From NCBI GenBank assembly GCA_005502925.1, contig SCPD01000004.1, positions 248,001 through 312,000 of the forward strand: a stretch of DNA of 64,000 nucleotides. Reading direction: 5' to 3'. Each line of letters starts with the position of its first letter. The stretch's first letter is position 1. Position numbers and translations under genes: made by a program. The notes beneath the pieces are model-generated. The model was not told where the DNA came from, searched no databases, and saw only the letters and a program-made list of their open reading frames with translations. This DNA comes from Rhizobiales bacterium Y(2018). Lineage in GTDB: Bacteria; Pseudomonadota; Alphaproteobacteria; Rhizobiales; Aestuariivirgaceae. Positions 23,647 through 32,582 of this stretch are shown here, piece by piece.

Positions 23647-25290
23647 TTATGCCTTGGCGCGATGCTCCATCGCGAACTCCTCCTCGGGCGAGAGGATGAG
23701 CTTATGACGGCCGACCAAAGCAAAATAGATGATCGCCAGGACGAACCACACGCCGACCCAGATGACCCCCTTGAAGAAGAAGGGATCCCAGAGCTGGTAA
23801 TAGAGCGTGACCAGCCCGATGATGATCGTCGCCACCGCTCCCGGAATGCCGAGCGGGCTGCGATAAGGCCGTTCGATATGCGGCTGGTTCTTCCTCAGCA
23901 GGATGAAGGACACGGCCTGCAATATGTAGGAGAACATGGCGCCGAACACCGCCATGTTGAGCAGCACCACACCGATGGCCGAGCCGGCATTTTCGCCGAG
24001 CGAGTACCAGATCACCAGCATGATCGCGAGGCCGACCAGCGCGCCGACGATCATCGCCACATAGGGGGTCTTGAAGCGCTCATGCGTCAGCGACAGTCCC
24101 GATGGGAAATAGCCGGCACGCGACAGCGAATAGACCTGCCGGCCCATCGCGAACACGATCGTGTGGAAGCTGGCGATGAGGCCGACCAGCGCGATCAGGC
24201 CCAACGCCTTGGCGCCCCAGCCGCCGAAGATCGCCCGGAAACCGTCGAGCAACGGCTCACCCGATGTTCCGAGCTTGTGCGCGCCAACCCCGATGACCGA
24301 GGGATTGAGCAGCACGATCATGAAGGCCGAGATGACCAGCGTCAGCATGCCGAGCAGGATGCCCTTCGGCATGTCACGCTTGGGATCGACCGATTCTTCC
24401 GCCGCCAGCGGCAACTGCTCGATCGCCAGGAACAGCCACACGGCGAATGGCAGCGTCGCCAGCACGCCGGAGAAGCCGAAGGGGAACATAGGACCGTTGC
24501 CCTCGGCAAGCTCATTCGAGGTTTTCGCCACGGCCTGGAGATCGGCCGGCAGCGTACCGTACTGGGCCGCTGTCAGCGTGATATCCGTGGCATCCGCGGC
24601 AGCCCCCGTCACCAGCGCGGCAATATCCGCGGGCAGTGTCGCCACCGCCGCCTTCAAGGCGTCGAGCGGAACCGTGGCGCTCTGGACGTCGCTGGCGATA
24701 TTGAGGGCCCAGCGGTTGAAGTCCATGTTTGGAATGGCGCTGATCCAGAAGAAGATGAGCACCGCCAGCGAAAGCAGCGTGACGATGAGCGTCACGCGGA
24801 AAGACAGCGCCACGCCAAAGATGTTGAGGGCAAGGAACACAAGATAGGTGGCGACCCACCATATCGGCTGCATCGACGGGCTCGTCTCGAAGATGCCGGT
24901 CAGATAGGAGCCGATGAAGAAGGCGATGACGGCGGGCGTCACCACATATTCGACATTCTCGCACAGGCCGGTGATGAAGCCGCCCCAGGGGCCCATGGCG
25001 GTACGGCCGAAGGAATAGGCTGCCCCCGTATGCGGCAGCGCCGGTGACATCTCGGCGATGCTGAAGACGAGGCCGATATACATGATGGCGATAATGATGC
25101 CCGCCACAAGCATGCCGCCCCACCCACCGACGGAGAAGCCAAGATTCCAGCCGGAGAAGTGTCCGGAGATCACGGCGCCGACACCCAGCGCCCACAGCGA
25201 CCAGATCCCCGCATAACGCTGGAGATGTCGCTTCTCGAAATAACCGGCATCAGCTTTCGTATAGCTGACGCCGCCACTGTCTTGAGACAT
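23647..25290 (-). CDS. APC-family permease, ethanolamine-permease type, with extra loop
   Basis: A 547-residue inner-membrane permease with about 12 helices. The opening WALGVGAVISGHFSGWNLG is the signature of the ethanolamine permease branch of the amino acid-polyamine-organocation family. An inserted hydrophilic, Ala-rich segment (about residues 198-266) lies between the sixth and seventh helices; typical members of 450-490 residues lack it. GGAGG stands five bases before the chosen ATG. Upstream of its start lies the formylglutamate-hydrolase-like gene, 34 bp away, so both probably share a promoter facing RpiR. Confidence 0.92.
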   Translation of the reverse strand: MSQDSGGVSYTKADAGYFEKRHLQRYAGIWSLWALGVGAVISGHFSGWNLGFSVGGWGGMLVAGIIIAIMYIGLVFSIAEMSPALPHTGAAYSFGRTAMGPWGGFITGLCENVEYVVTPAVIAFFIGSYLTGIFETSPSMQPIWWVATYLVFLALNIFGVALSFRVTLIVTLLSLAVLIFFWISAIPNMDFNRWALNIASDVQSATVPLDALKAAVATLPADIAALVTGAAADATDITLTAAQYGTLPADLQAVAKTSNELAEGNGPMFPFGFSGVLATLPFAVWLFLAIEQLPLAAEESVDPKRDMPKGILLGMLTLVISAFMIVLLNPSVIGVGAHKLGTSGEPLLDGFRAIFGGWGAKALGLIALVGLIASFHTIVFAMGRQVYSLSRAGYFPSGLSLTHERFKTPYVAMIVGALVGLAIMLVIWYSLGENAGSAIGVVLLNMAVFGAMFSYILQAVSFILLRKNQPHIERPYRSPLGIPGAVATIIIGLVTLYYQLWDPFFFKGVIWVGVWFVLAIIYFALVGRHKLILSPEEEFAMEHRAKA

Positions 25291-25324
25291 GAATCCCTCC
25301 AAATGAGTGTTCAGGCACGTTTCC

Positions 25325-26104
25325 TCACGAGGCTACGCGCCGGGCTTGCGTCACCGGCAGCGCACCCAAAACCTCGCTCAGGCGTTTCGCCCATTGTTCT
25401 TGTCCCGCCGACCGGGCGATCAGGTCATTGCGGATTTCGAGCATCGCATAGGGCAGCCCTCTGGGCGCCGCATGCAGATTGAGTGTATGGCAGACGCCGT
25501 CCTTGGGACCGTAAGGCTCGTTGCGCCTGACCACGATGTCCCGGGCGCCGCCGAAGGCGGCAAGAAGATCATCGGCAAGACGCGCATCATGGTCGTGCAG
25601 GATGCCGAGATCGAGAGTCCGTCGCACCCCTTTATAGACAGGGGTGAAGCTGTGAATGGTGACGAAGAGCGAGGTCATGCCCCGCGCCGCACGCTCGTCG
25701 AGGAGCCGCGCCGCCCGGTCGTGAAAGGGCCGGTAGATCTCGCTTATGCGCGCCAGACGGTCCTCGGCACTGAGCTTCTCATTGCCCGGAACACGCGTCG
25801 TCTCGCTCATCTTTGGCATCGCATCGGGCGATTCGGGCGGCCTGTTGCAGTCATAAACGAGCCGCGAATAGCGCTGCAGCAGCAACGGCGCGTCGAGTGC
25901 GTCGGCAAGCCCGCGCGCCATCGCCTCCGCGCCGATATCCCAGGCGATGTGGCGCGTGAGATCCTCAGGCGAAAGCCCCATATCGCCGAGCGCTCGCGGG
26001 ATCACCTTGCCGGCATGCTCGCACACCAGCATAACGGGCGACTGCCCGTTCTCATTCACCACAATGACCGGATCGCCCTCATCGGGTCGAAGCAACCCAC
26101 CCAT
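25325..26104 (-). CDS. N-formylglutamate amidohydrolase family protein
   Basis: A 259-residue metal-dependent hydrolase of the HutG-type FGase family (PF05013). Seen are MLVCEHAGKVIP, AWDIGAEAMARGLAD, LVYDCNRPP, and VTIHSFTPVYKG. Known members deformylate N-formylglutamate. With no histidine-degradation genes nearby except a distant HutD, I infer it may hydrolyse another N-substituted glutamate, possibly the gamma-glutamyl product of the neighbouring pathway. It starts the operon with the permease and is divergent from the RpiR regulator. Confidence 0.9.
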   Translation of the reverse strand: MGGLLRPDEGDPVIVVNENGQSPVMLVCEHAGKVIPRALGDMGLSPEDLTRHIAWDIGAEAMARGLADALDAPLLLQRYSRLVYDCNRPPESPDAMPKMSETTRVPGNEKLSAEDRLARISEIYRPFHDRAARLLDERAARGMTSLFVTIHSFTPVYKGVRRTLDLGILHDHDARLADDLLAAFGGARDIVVRRNEPYGPKDGVCHTLNLHAAPRGLPYAMLEIRNDLIARSAGQEQWAKRLSEVLGALPVTQARRVAS

Positions 26105-26132
26105 GGAGAAATCTTCTCTCCCTCATCCCACC

Positions 26133-26149
26133 TGGAAACAATCATTTCA
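26133..26149. promoter_or_regulatory. candidate RpiR operator
   Basis: TGGAA (26133-26137), seven bases, then TTTCA (26145-26149) forms an imperfect inverted repeat of the TGRAA-N7-TTYCA kind often bound by RpiR regulators. It sits in the divergent region between the hydrolase and rpiR-type genes. Confidence 0.4.
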
Positions 26150-26188
26150 GAATCGCCAGCGCCTGTCAAATTCGTTACAAGAGCGGGC

Positions 26189-27067
26189 ATGACGACCCGC
26201 AAGACGACCGCCCAGCCCGAAACCGTCGCCGAACGCATCCGGCTCGGCACGCCCAAACTGACCCCTGCCGAGCACAAGCTCGCTCATGCGCTGCTCACCA
26301 ATTATCCGGTGGCGGGGCTCTCCAGCATCACTGAATTCGCCAAGTCGGCCCGCGTGTCGACGCCGACGGCGCTCCGCCTCGCCAAGAAGCTCGGTTTCGC
26401 CGGCTTTCCCGGCTTCCAGGCCGCCTTACGCGGCGAGGTCAAGGCGCAATTGCAGGACCCGATCGCGCGCCATCAGCGCTGGTCGAAGGACGCGCCCGAC
26501 ACCCATGTGCTCAACCGCTTCGCCGCGGCGGTGATGGAGAATCTGCGCGGCTCGCTGAAACTCGTCGATCACCGCAGCTTCGACCGCATCGCCGATCTGA
26601 TCGCCGATCTGGGCCACGCGGTGCATATCGTCGGCGGGCGCATCACCCGGCCGCTCGCCGAATATTTCCACACCCATCTGCATATGATCCGGCCGGGCGT
26701 GACCTTGGTGCCGGGCCAGCCCGCCGCCTGGCCGCAATATCTCCTCAACATGAAGCGCGGCGACGTGCTCATCGCCTTCGACGTGCGCCGCTACGATCCC
26801 CGGCTCACCGAATTCGCCAACCTCGCGCAGGAGCGCAAGGTCCGAATCGTCTTGTTCACCGACCAATGGATGTCGCCCATAGCCGGCGTCGCCGCACATG
26901 CCTTCCCCTTGCGCATCGACGCCCCCTCGGGCTGGGATTCGAACGTCGCGACACTTTTCATGATCGAAGCGCTCATCGCCGACATCGTCGACCGCCGCTG
27001 GCCCGAGACCGAGGAGCGTATCCGCGAATTGGAAGGGATCACCGGACGCTTACGCCGCAATTCATGA
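26189..27067 (+). CDS. RpiR/MurR-family transcriptional regulator
   Basis: A 292-residue regulator with an N-terminal HTH_6 domain (about 15-90, LSSITEFAKSARVSTPTALR) and a C-terminal SIS domain (about 130-270) that would bind a phosphorylated or carboxylated ligand. The ATG at 26189 gives the standard length. It is divergent from the hydrolase/permease operon and 83 bp before the GMC oxidoreductase, so it probably controls both flanks. The effector is unknown. Confidence 0.93.
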   Translation: MTTRKTTAQPETVAERIRLGTPKLTPAEHKLAHALLTNYPVAGLSSITEFAKSARVSTPTALRLAKKLGFAGFPGFQAALRGEVKAQLQDPIARHQRWSKDAPDTHVLNRFAAAVMENLRGSLKLVDHRSFDRIADLIADLGHAVHIVGGRITRPLAEYFHTHLHMIRPGVTLVPGQPAAWPQYLLNMKRGDVLIAFDVRRYDPRLTEFANLAQERKVRIVLFTDQWMSPIAGVAAHAFPLRIDAPSGWDSNVATLFMIEALIADIVDRRWPETEERIRELEGITGRLRRNS

Positions 27068-27150
27068 CGTATTGCGCAACGCCCGCCGCTATGCGATCCA
27101 CTAGCCTCAAGAAGAGCGCGCACGGATAAGCGCCTAAAAGGGGAAATCTA

Positions 27151-28806
27151 ATGGAGTCGTTCGACTTCATCATCATCGGGTCGGGCTCGGCCGGATCGGC
27201 CATGGCCTATCGCCTGTCGGAAGACGGCCGGAACAGCGTGCTGGTGCTCGAATATGGCGGCACCGACATAGGCCCGCTGATCCAGATGCCGTCGGCATTG
27301 TCCTATCCGATGAACATGCAGACCTATGACTGGGGTTTTGTCGCCGAGCCCGAGCCGGCTTTGGGCGGGCGCCGCCTAGTGACGCCGCGCGGCAAGGTGA
27401 TCGGCGGCTCCTCCTCCATCAACGGCATGGTCTATGTGCGCGGCCACGCGCGCGATTTCGACGCCTGGGAGGCGATGGGGGCCAAGGGCTGGGGCTTCCG
27501 CCATGTGCTGCCCTATTATAAGCGGCTGGAGACGTCGCATGGCGGCGAGGACGGCTGGCGCGGCGCTGACGGGCCGCTGCATGTGACGCGTGGGGCACGC
27601 AAGAATCCGCTCTATCAGGCTTTCGTCGAGGCAGGCCGCCAGGCCGGCTACCCCGTCACCGAGGACTATAATGGCCGCCAGCAGGAAGGCTTCGGCGCCA
27701 TGGAGCGCACCGTCTGGCAGGGCCGGCGCTGGTCGGCCGCCAATGCTTATTTGCGCCCCGCCCTCAAGCGGTCAAATGTCAAGCTCGTCACCCGCGCTTT
27801 CGTGCGCCGCCTCGTGATCGACGGCAAACGCGCCACCGGCGTCGAATATGAGCGCGGCGGCGAGATTCTCCAGGCGCAAGCGCGCCGCGAGGTGATCCTG
27901 GCGGCGAGCTCGATCAACTCGCCCAAGCTTCTGCAAATCTCCGGCATCGGCGACCCGGCGCATCTCCAGTCGATCGGCGTTTCACCGGTCCATGCATTGC
28001 CGGGTGTCGGACAGAATCTGCAGGACCATCTCGAAGTCTATTTCCAGCTGGAATCGCTGAAACCCGTCTCGCTGCTGCCAAGCCTCAATCTGTTCTCGAA
28101 GGGCCTGATCGGGCTTGAGTGGCTGCTCTTCAAGACCGGCCTCGGCGCCACCAATCATTTCGAAAGCTGCGGCTTCATCCGCTCAGGCGCCGGCGTCGAA
28201 TATCCCGACATCGAATATCACTTCCTCCCGATCGCCATCCGGTATGACGGCAAGGCCGCCGCCAAGGGCCATTCCTTCCAGGTCCATGTCGGGCCGATGC
28301 GCTCGAAATCGCGCGGCTTCGTGAAGGCGAAGTCGGGCGAGCCCCGCGAAGCGCCGACCATCAAATTCAATTACATGTCGCATCCCGACGACTGGACGGA
28401 ATTCCGCGCCGCCATGCGCCTGACCCGCGAGATCTTCGAGCAGGACGCGCTCAAGCCCTATAAGGGCCGCGAGATCCAGCCGGGTGCGCATCTCCAGAGC
28501 GACGACGAGCTCGACGGCTTCATCCGCGAGCATTGCGAAAGCGCTTTCCACCCCTGCGGCACCTGCCGCATGGGCGACACCTCAGATCCGCAAGCCGTGG
28601 TCGATCCCGAATGCCGCGTCATCGGCATCGACAATCTGCGCGTCGCCGATTCATCGATCATGCCGCAGATCGCCAACGGCAATCTCAACGCACCCTCGAT
28701 CATGATCGGTGAAAAGGCCTCCGATCACATCCTCGGCCGCACGCCCCTGCCCGCCTCCAACCAGGAGCCGTGGATCAATCCAAATTGGAAGACGAGCCAG
28801 CGGTAA
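27151..28806 (+). CDS. GMC-family FAD oxidoreductase (choline dehydrogenase-like)
   Basis: A 551-residue GMC oxidoreductase. The dinucleotide-binding motif [16 protein letters not shown] is at the N-terminus; the two GMC signatures (around [15 protein letters not shown] and the [16 protein letters not shown] stretch) and the C-terminal His region ([25 protein letters not shown]) are intact. BetA relatives oxidise alcohols such as choline to aldehydes. A purine-rich site AAAGGGGA precedes the ATG. Behind RpiR and opposite the ethanolamine-type permease, it is a second candidate for oxidising an amino alcohol. Confidence 0.95.
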   Translation: MESFDFIIIGSGSAGSAMAYRLSEDGRNSVLVLEYGGTDIGPLIQMPSALSYPMNMQTYDWGFVAEPEPALGGRRLVTPRGKVIGGSSSINGMVYVRGHARDFDAWEAMGAKGWGFRHVLPYYKRLETSHGGEDGWRGADGPLHVTRGARKNPLYQAFVEAGRQAGYPVTEDYNGRQQEGFGAMERTVWQGRRWSAANAYLRPALKRSNVKLVTRAFVRRLVIDGKRATGVEYERGGEILQAQARREVILAASSINSPKLLQISGIGDPAHLQSIGVSPVHALPGVGQNLQDHLEVYFQLESLKPVSLLPSLNLFSKGLIGLEWLLFKTGLGATNHFESCGFIRSGAGVEYPDIEYHFLPIAIRYDGKAAAKGHSFQVHVGPMRSKSRGFVKAKSGEPREAPTIKFNYMSHPDDWTEFRAAMRLTREIFEQDALKPYKGREIQPGAHLQSDDELDGFIREHCESAFHPCGTCRMGDTSDPQAVVDPECRVIGIDNLRVADSSIMPQIANGNLNAPSIMIGEKASDHILGRTPLPASNQEPWINPNWKTSQR

Positions 28807-28809
28807 AGT

Positions 28810-29667
28810 TTACTTCACCCCCGCCTGCCGCCTCGCCTCATCGAGATAGATATCGCGCAGCTTGCGCACCACCGGGCCGGGTTGGCCGCCGCCGATGCGT
28901 TTGCCGTCGATGTCGACGATCGGCAGCACGAAATTGGAGGCGCTGGTGAGGAAGGCCTCGTCCGCCGCATAGGCTTCTTCCGGCGTGAACAGGCGCTCCT
29001 CGATGACCACACCTTCTTCCTTCGCCATGCGGAACAGCGAGCGGCGCGTGCAGCCGGCGAGGATGCTGTTCGACAAGGGCCGCGTGATCACCTTGCCGTC
29101 CTTGACGATATAAGCGTTGGACGACGTGCCTTCGGTGACCTTGCCGTCTTCGACCATCCAGCCTTCGAAGGCGCCTTGTTCATAAGCGCGCTGCTTGCCG
29201 AGCACCGGCGCCAGCAGCATCACCGATTTGATGTCGCGCCGCGCCCAACGGATATCCGGAATGGTGACGACCTTGACGCCCGCCGGCGCATTGGGATTCT
29301 CGAGCAGCTTCTGCACCTGGGTGAAGCCGATGAGCGTCGACTTCGCTTCCTTGGGGAACTTGAAGTCGCGGTCGGCGCTCCCGCGCGTCACCTGGATATA
29401 GATGATGCCTTCATCGAGCTTGTTGCGCTTGATGAGCTCCTCATGCATCTGGCGCAGTTCCGCCTTGCTGCACGGCCACGCCATGCTGATCTCGTTCAGC
29501 GACCGCTCCAGCCGTTCGGCATGCGGCTCATAATCGACAAGCTTGCCGTTGATCACGGCGGTCACTTCATAAATGCCGTCGGCGAACAGGAAGCCGCGAT
29601 CGAAAATTGAGACTTTCCCTTCATTTTCAGGGACATAGCTTCCATTCACATAGACGATACGGCTCAT
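28810..29667 (-). CDS. D-amino acid aminotransferase (class IV)
   Basis: A 285-residue fold-type IV PLP enzyme. The start MSRIVYVNGSYVPE and FDRGFLFADGIYEV are typical of Dat. The PLP Lys lies in WARRDIKSV and the cofactor-binding EGTSSNAYIV follows. It interconverts D-alanine and D-glutamate with their keto acids, although branched-chain or aminodeoxychorismate-lyase relatives cannot be fully excluded. It is convergent with the GMC gene (three bases between stops) and divergent from the class III aminotransferase. Confidence 0.92.
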   Translation of the reverse strand: MSRIVYVNGSYVPENEGKVSIFDRGFLFADGIYEVTAVINGKLVDYEPHAERLERSLNEISMAWPCSKAELRQMHEELIKRNKLDEGIIYIQVTRGSADRDFKFPKEAKSTLIGFTQVQKLLENPNAPAGVKVVTIPDIRWARRDIKSVMLLAPVLGKQRAYEQGAFEGWMVEDGKVTEGTSSNAYIVKDGKVITRPLSNSILAGCTRRSLFRMAKEEGVVIEERLFTPEEAYAADEAFLTSASNFVLPIVDIDGKRIGGGQPGPVVRKLRDIYLDEARRQAGVK

Positions 29668-29724
29668 TGGGATTCCCTTCGTGGCGGTGACGCGTTGTCA
29701 AACCAGATTCTGGAGGAGAAATCC

Positions 29725-31146
29725 ATGGGGGTTGTGTTCGCCCCCTGGGCCCGGCTAGGTAAGTGCCCCGGACTAACAACTTTAAAGGATATCATGGCCT
29801 CCCGGATCACGGACGCCTCGATCGAGGCGATGCTGACGCGTGAAAAAGCTCATTTTCTCCAGCGCAACCCGAAATCCAGGACCTTGGCCGAAGACTCCTC
29901 CAAACATTGGCTGCGCGGCGTGCCGATGCATTGGATGGCCGATTGGGAAACGCCCTTTCCGCTTTTCATCGAAAGGGCTTCGGGCGTCGATCTGACCGAT
30001 GCCGACGGCAACAGCTACATCGATTTCTGCCTCGGCGACACCGGCGCCATGTTCGGCCACAGCCCCAAGGCGCTGGCCGAAACCTTGCGGAGTGCGAGCT
30101 TCGACGGCTTCACCACCATGCTGCCCTCGCCCGACGCAGCGGTCGTCGGACGTCTTCTCTCCGAACGCTTCGGCCTGCCGATGTGGCAGGTGACGGCGAC
30201 GGCATCCGACGCCAATCGCGCGGTGTTGCGCTGGTGCCGCGCTATCACCGGACGCAAGAAGATCCTCGTCTTCAACGGCTGCTATCACGGCGCCGTGGAC
30301 GAAACCTTCGTCACCCTCGCAGACGGCAAGGAAGTCGCCGATCCGGCCCTGATCGGCGAGCCGCGCGACATCACGCAATTCACCAAGGTCGTCGAGTTCA
30401 ACGATATTTCTGCCCTCGAGGCGGCATTGGCGCCAGGCGACGTCGCCTGCGTGCTGGCCGAACCCTTGATGACCAATATCGGCATGGTGCTGCCCGATGA
30501 GGGCTTCCATGACGCGCTGCGCCAGATCACAAGGCGCACCGGCACGCTGCTCGTGATGGACGAGACCCATTGCATGTCGTCAGGCCCCGGCGGCTATTCC
30601 GGCGCTCACGGGCTCGCGCCCGACGCCATCGTGCTCGGCAAGCCGATCGCCGGCGGCGTGCCTGCGGCGATCTATGGTTTCTCTGAAGAAACCGCCAAAC
30701 GCATCAGGAAATATCTCGAACATCGCGAGCCGGGCCGTTCCGGGATCGGCACCACACTTTCAGGCTCGAAGCTGCAAATGGCGCTCATGCGCACCATGCT
30801 CGAGACCTATTTCACCCGGGAGGCTTTCGCCCCTTTGATCGAGCTCGCCAGAAGGCTCGAAAAAGGTATCGCGAATGTCATCATCAAATATGGGGCACCG
30901 TGGCATGTCGTGCGCGTCGGCGCGCGTGTTGAATTCATGTGCAGCCCGGACCGTCCGCGCAATGGCGGCGAAGCTGGCCGCATCATTCACCGCCCGATCG
31001 ACATGGCCATTCACCATTACCTTCTGAACCGCGGCGTGGTGATCACGCCGTTCCATAATATGATGTTGATATGCCCCGCGACGACGCGAGTGCATGTCGA
31101 GAGCCTTATCGATGGCCTCGACCACTGCCTTGCCGAGCTCGTCTGA
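29725..31146 (+). CDS. class III PLP aminotransferase (GSA/omega-transaminase type)
   Basis: A PLP aminotransferase of fold type I, class III. It shows GCYHGAVDETFV, the MDETHCMSSGPGG box and the PLP lysine in DAIVLGKPIAGGVPAA. It is related to glutamate-1-semialdehyde aminomutases, but here is more likely a transaminase for an omega-amino or D-amino acid. The start is ambiguous: ATG 29725 has a near-perfect GGAGGAG six bases upstream (473 residues), while ATG 29794 has AAGGA at five (450 residues, family-like start). It is followed 19 bp later by the second glutamine synthetase. Confidence 0.92.
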   Translation: MGVVFAPWARLGKCPGLTTLKDIMASRITDASIEAMLTREKAHFLQRNPKSRTLAEDSSKHWLRGVPMHWMADWETPFPLFIERASGVDLTDADGNSYIDFCLGDTGAMFGHSPKALAETLRSASFDGFTTMLPSPDAAVVGRLLSERFGLPMWQVTATASDANRAVLRWCRAITGRKKILVFNGCYHGAVDETFVTLADGKEVADPALIGEPRDITQFTKVVEFNDISALEAALAPGDVACVLAEPLMTNIGMVLPDEGFHDALRQITRRTGTLLVMDETHCMSSGPGGYSGAHGLAPDAIVLGKPIAGGVPAAIYGFSEETAKRIRKYLEHREPGRSGIGTTLSGSKLQMALMRTMLETYFTREAFAPLIELARRLEKGIANVIIKYGAPWHVVRVGARVEFMCSPDRPRNGGEAGRIIHRPIDMAIHHYLLNRGVVITPFHNMMLICPATTRVHVESLIDGLDHCLAELV

Positions 31147-31165
31147 GGGATGGAGTCCTTTTATC

Positions 31166-32542
31166 ATGACCGTCATCACCCCGCAGCGCCAGAGTGAAGC
31201 TCAGGCCTTTCTCGACGCCAATCCGGGTATCGAAAGTTTTCATCTGATCTGGACCGATCTGTGCGGCATCCAGCGCGGCAAGATCCTGCGCCGCGACGAA
31301 TTGGTGCCCGGCTGGCGCGACGGCCGCTTCCTGCCGATCTCGGCGCTCGTCCTCGACGCCACCGGCCAGGATGTTCCCGAAACCGGCCTCGTCTTCGACG
31401 AAGGCGACCGCGACCTGCTGCTGTGGCCCATTCCCGGCAGCATGACGACCATTCCCTGGGCGTCGCAGCCGGCGGCGCAATATATCGCCGCCGCGCATGA
31501 TCTCGACGGCGTTCCCCATTACGCCGATCCGCGTAATACGCTCGAAAAGATCGTCGGCCGCTTCGCCGAGTTCAACATGACGCCGGTCGGCGCCGTCGAG
31601 GTCGAGTTCTTCCTGATGGACCGCGAGGCGGCCTTCGCCGGCACACCCAGGGCACCCAAGTCCCTCACCAACGGCGCCCGCCCGCAGCACTACCAAGCCT
31701 ATCACCTGCAGGATCTCGACGATTTCGCGCCCTTCTTCCAGGACCTCTATGCCTATGCCGACATCCAGGGCCTGCCGGCCAAGACGCTGATCTCGGAATA
31801 TGCGCCGGGCCAGATGGAGATCGTGCTGCGCCACCGGGCCGATGTGCTGAAAGCCTGCGATGAAGGCATCATGCTGAAGCGGCTGATCAAGGCGGCCGCC
31901 GACAAGCATGGCCTCGTCGCGACCTTCATGGCCAAGCCTTATTCCGAATGGACGGGCTCGGGCATGCATATCCATGTCAGTCTGGCGGACGAGGCCGGCA
32001 AGAATCTCTTCGCCGCCGCGGACCCGACCGAGAACCAACTGCTGCTCAACGCGCTGGGCGGCCTCAAGGCGTCGATGGCCGAATCCATGCTGATCTTCGC
32101 ACCCAACGCCAATTCCTATCGCCGCTTCCGCCGCAACTCCTATGCGCCGGTCTCGGCAAGCTGGGGCATCAACAACCGCACCGTCTCGCTGCGCATCCCG
32201 GCGGGAGCGCCGGAGACCTGCCATATCGAGCATCGCCCGGCGGGAGCCGACGCCAATCCCTATCTGGTGATGGCGTCCATCCTCGCCGGCATGCATTACG
32301 GCATCCAGGAGAAGCTCGATCCGGGCGCCCCCGTCACCGGCAATGGCTATGAGAAGCGCGCCAAATACATCCCCGGCAACTGGTTCGAGGCGATCGATGC
32401 CTTCTGGCGCGCCTCGATCCTCAAGGATTATTTCGGCAAGGACTTCGTCGACACCTTCTGCACGCTGAAGGAGGTCGAGGCCGACCGTTTCTTCGCCGAG
32501 CCGACGGCGCGCGATTACGAGTGGTATCTGCGGACGATTTGA
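31166..32542 (+). CDS. second glutamine synthetase-like ligase
   Basis: A 458-residue GS-fold ligase, clearly different from the one at 22198-23574. Key sites are AVEVEFFLM, SGMHIHVSLAD and the RTVSLRIPAG arginine region; the true-GlnA adenylylation loop is absent. Like other type I-related paralogues it probably glutamylates an amine other than ammonia. It is cotranscribed with the class III aminotransferase, pairing amine glutamylation with transamination. The substrate is unknown. Confidence 0.92.
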   Translation: MTVITPQRQSEAQAFLDANPGIESFHLIWTDLCGIQRGKILRRDELVPGWRDGRFLPISALVLDATGQDVPETGLVFDEGDRDLLLWPIPGSMTTIPWASQPAAQYIAAAHDLDGVPHYADPRNTLEKIVGRFAEFNMTPVGAVEVEFFLMDREAAFAGTPRAPKSLTNGARPQHYQAYHLQDLDDFAPFFQDLYAYADIQGLPAKTLISEYAPGQMEIVLRHRADVLKACDEGIMLKRLIKAAADKHGLVATFMAKPYSEWTGSGMHIHVSLADEAGKNLFAAADPTENQLLLNALGGLKASMAESMLIFAPNANSYRRFRRNSYAPVSASWGINNRTVSLRIPAGAPETCHIEHRPAGADANPYLVMASILAGMHYGIQEKLDPGAPVTGNGYEKRAKYIPGNWFEAIDAFWRASILKDYFGKDFVDTFCTLKEVEADRFFAEPTARDYEWYLRTI

Positions 32543-32582
32543 TTATCTTATGGGTCAGTGACCTCATTCAGGGAGCTGACCC

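Noticed and set aside
20440-25047. Plus-strand open frame of 1535 residues
   Set aside because: It lies entirely antisense to the alcohol dehydrogenase, aldehyde dehydrogenase, glutamine synthetase and permease genes, all with clear motifs. Long antisense frames are expected in GC-rich DNA. Its His- and Asp-rich composition is that of a shadow.
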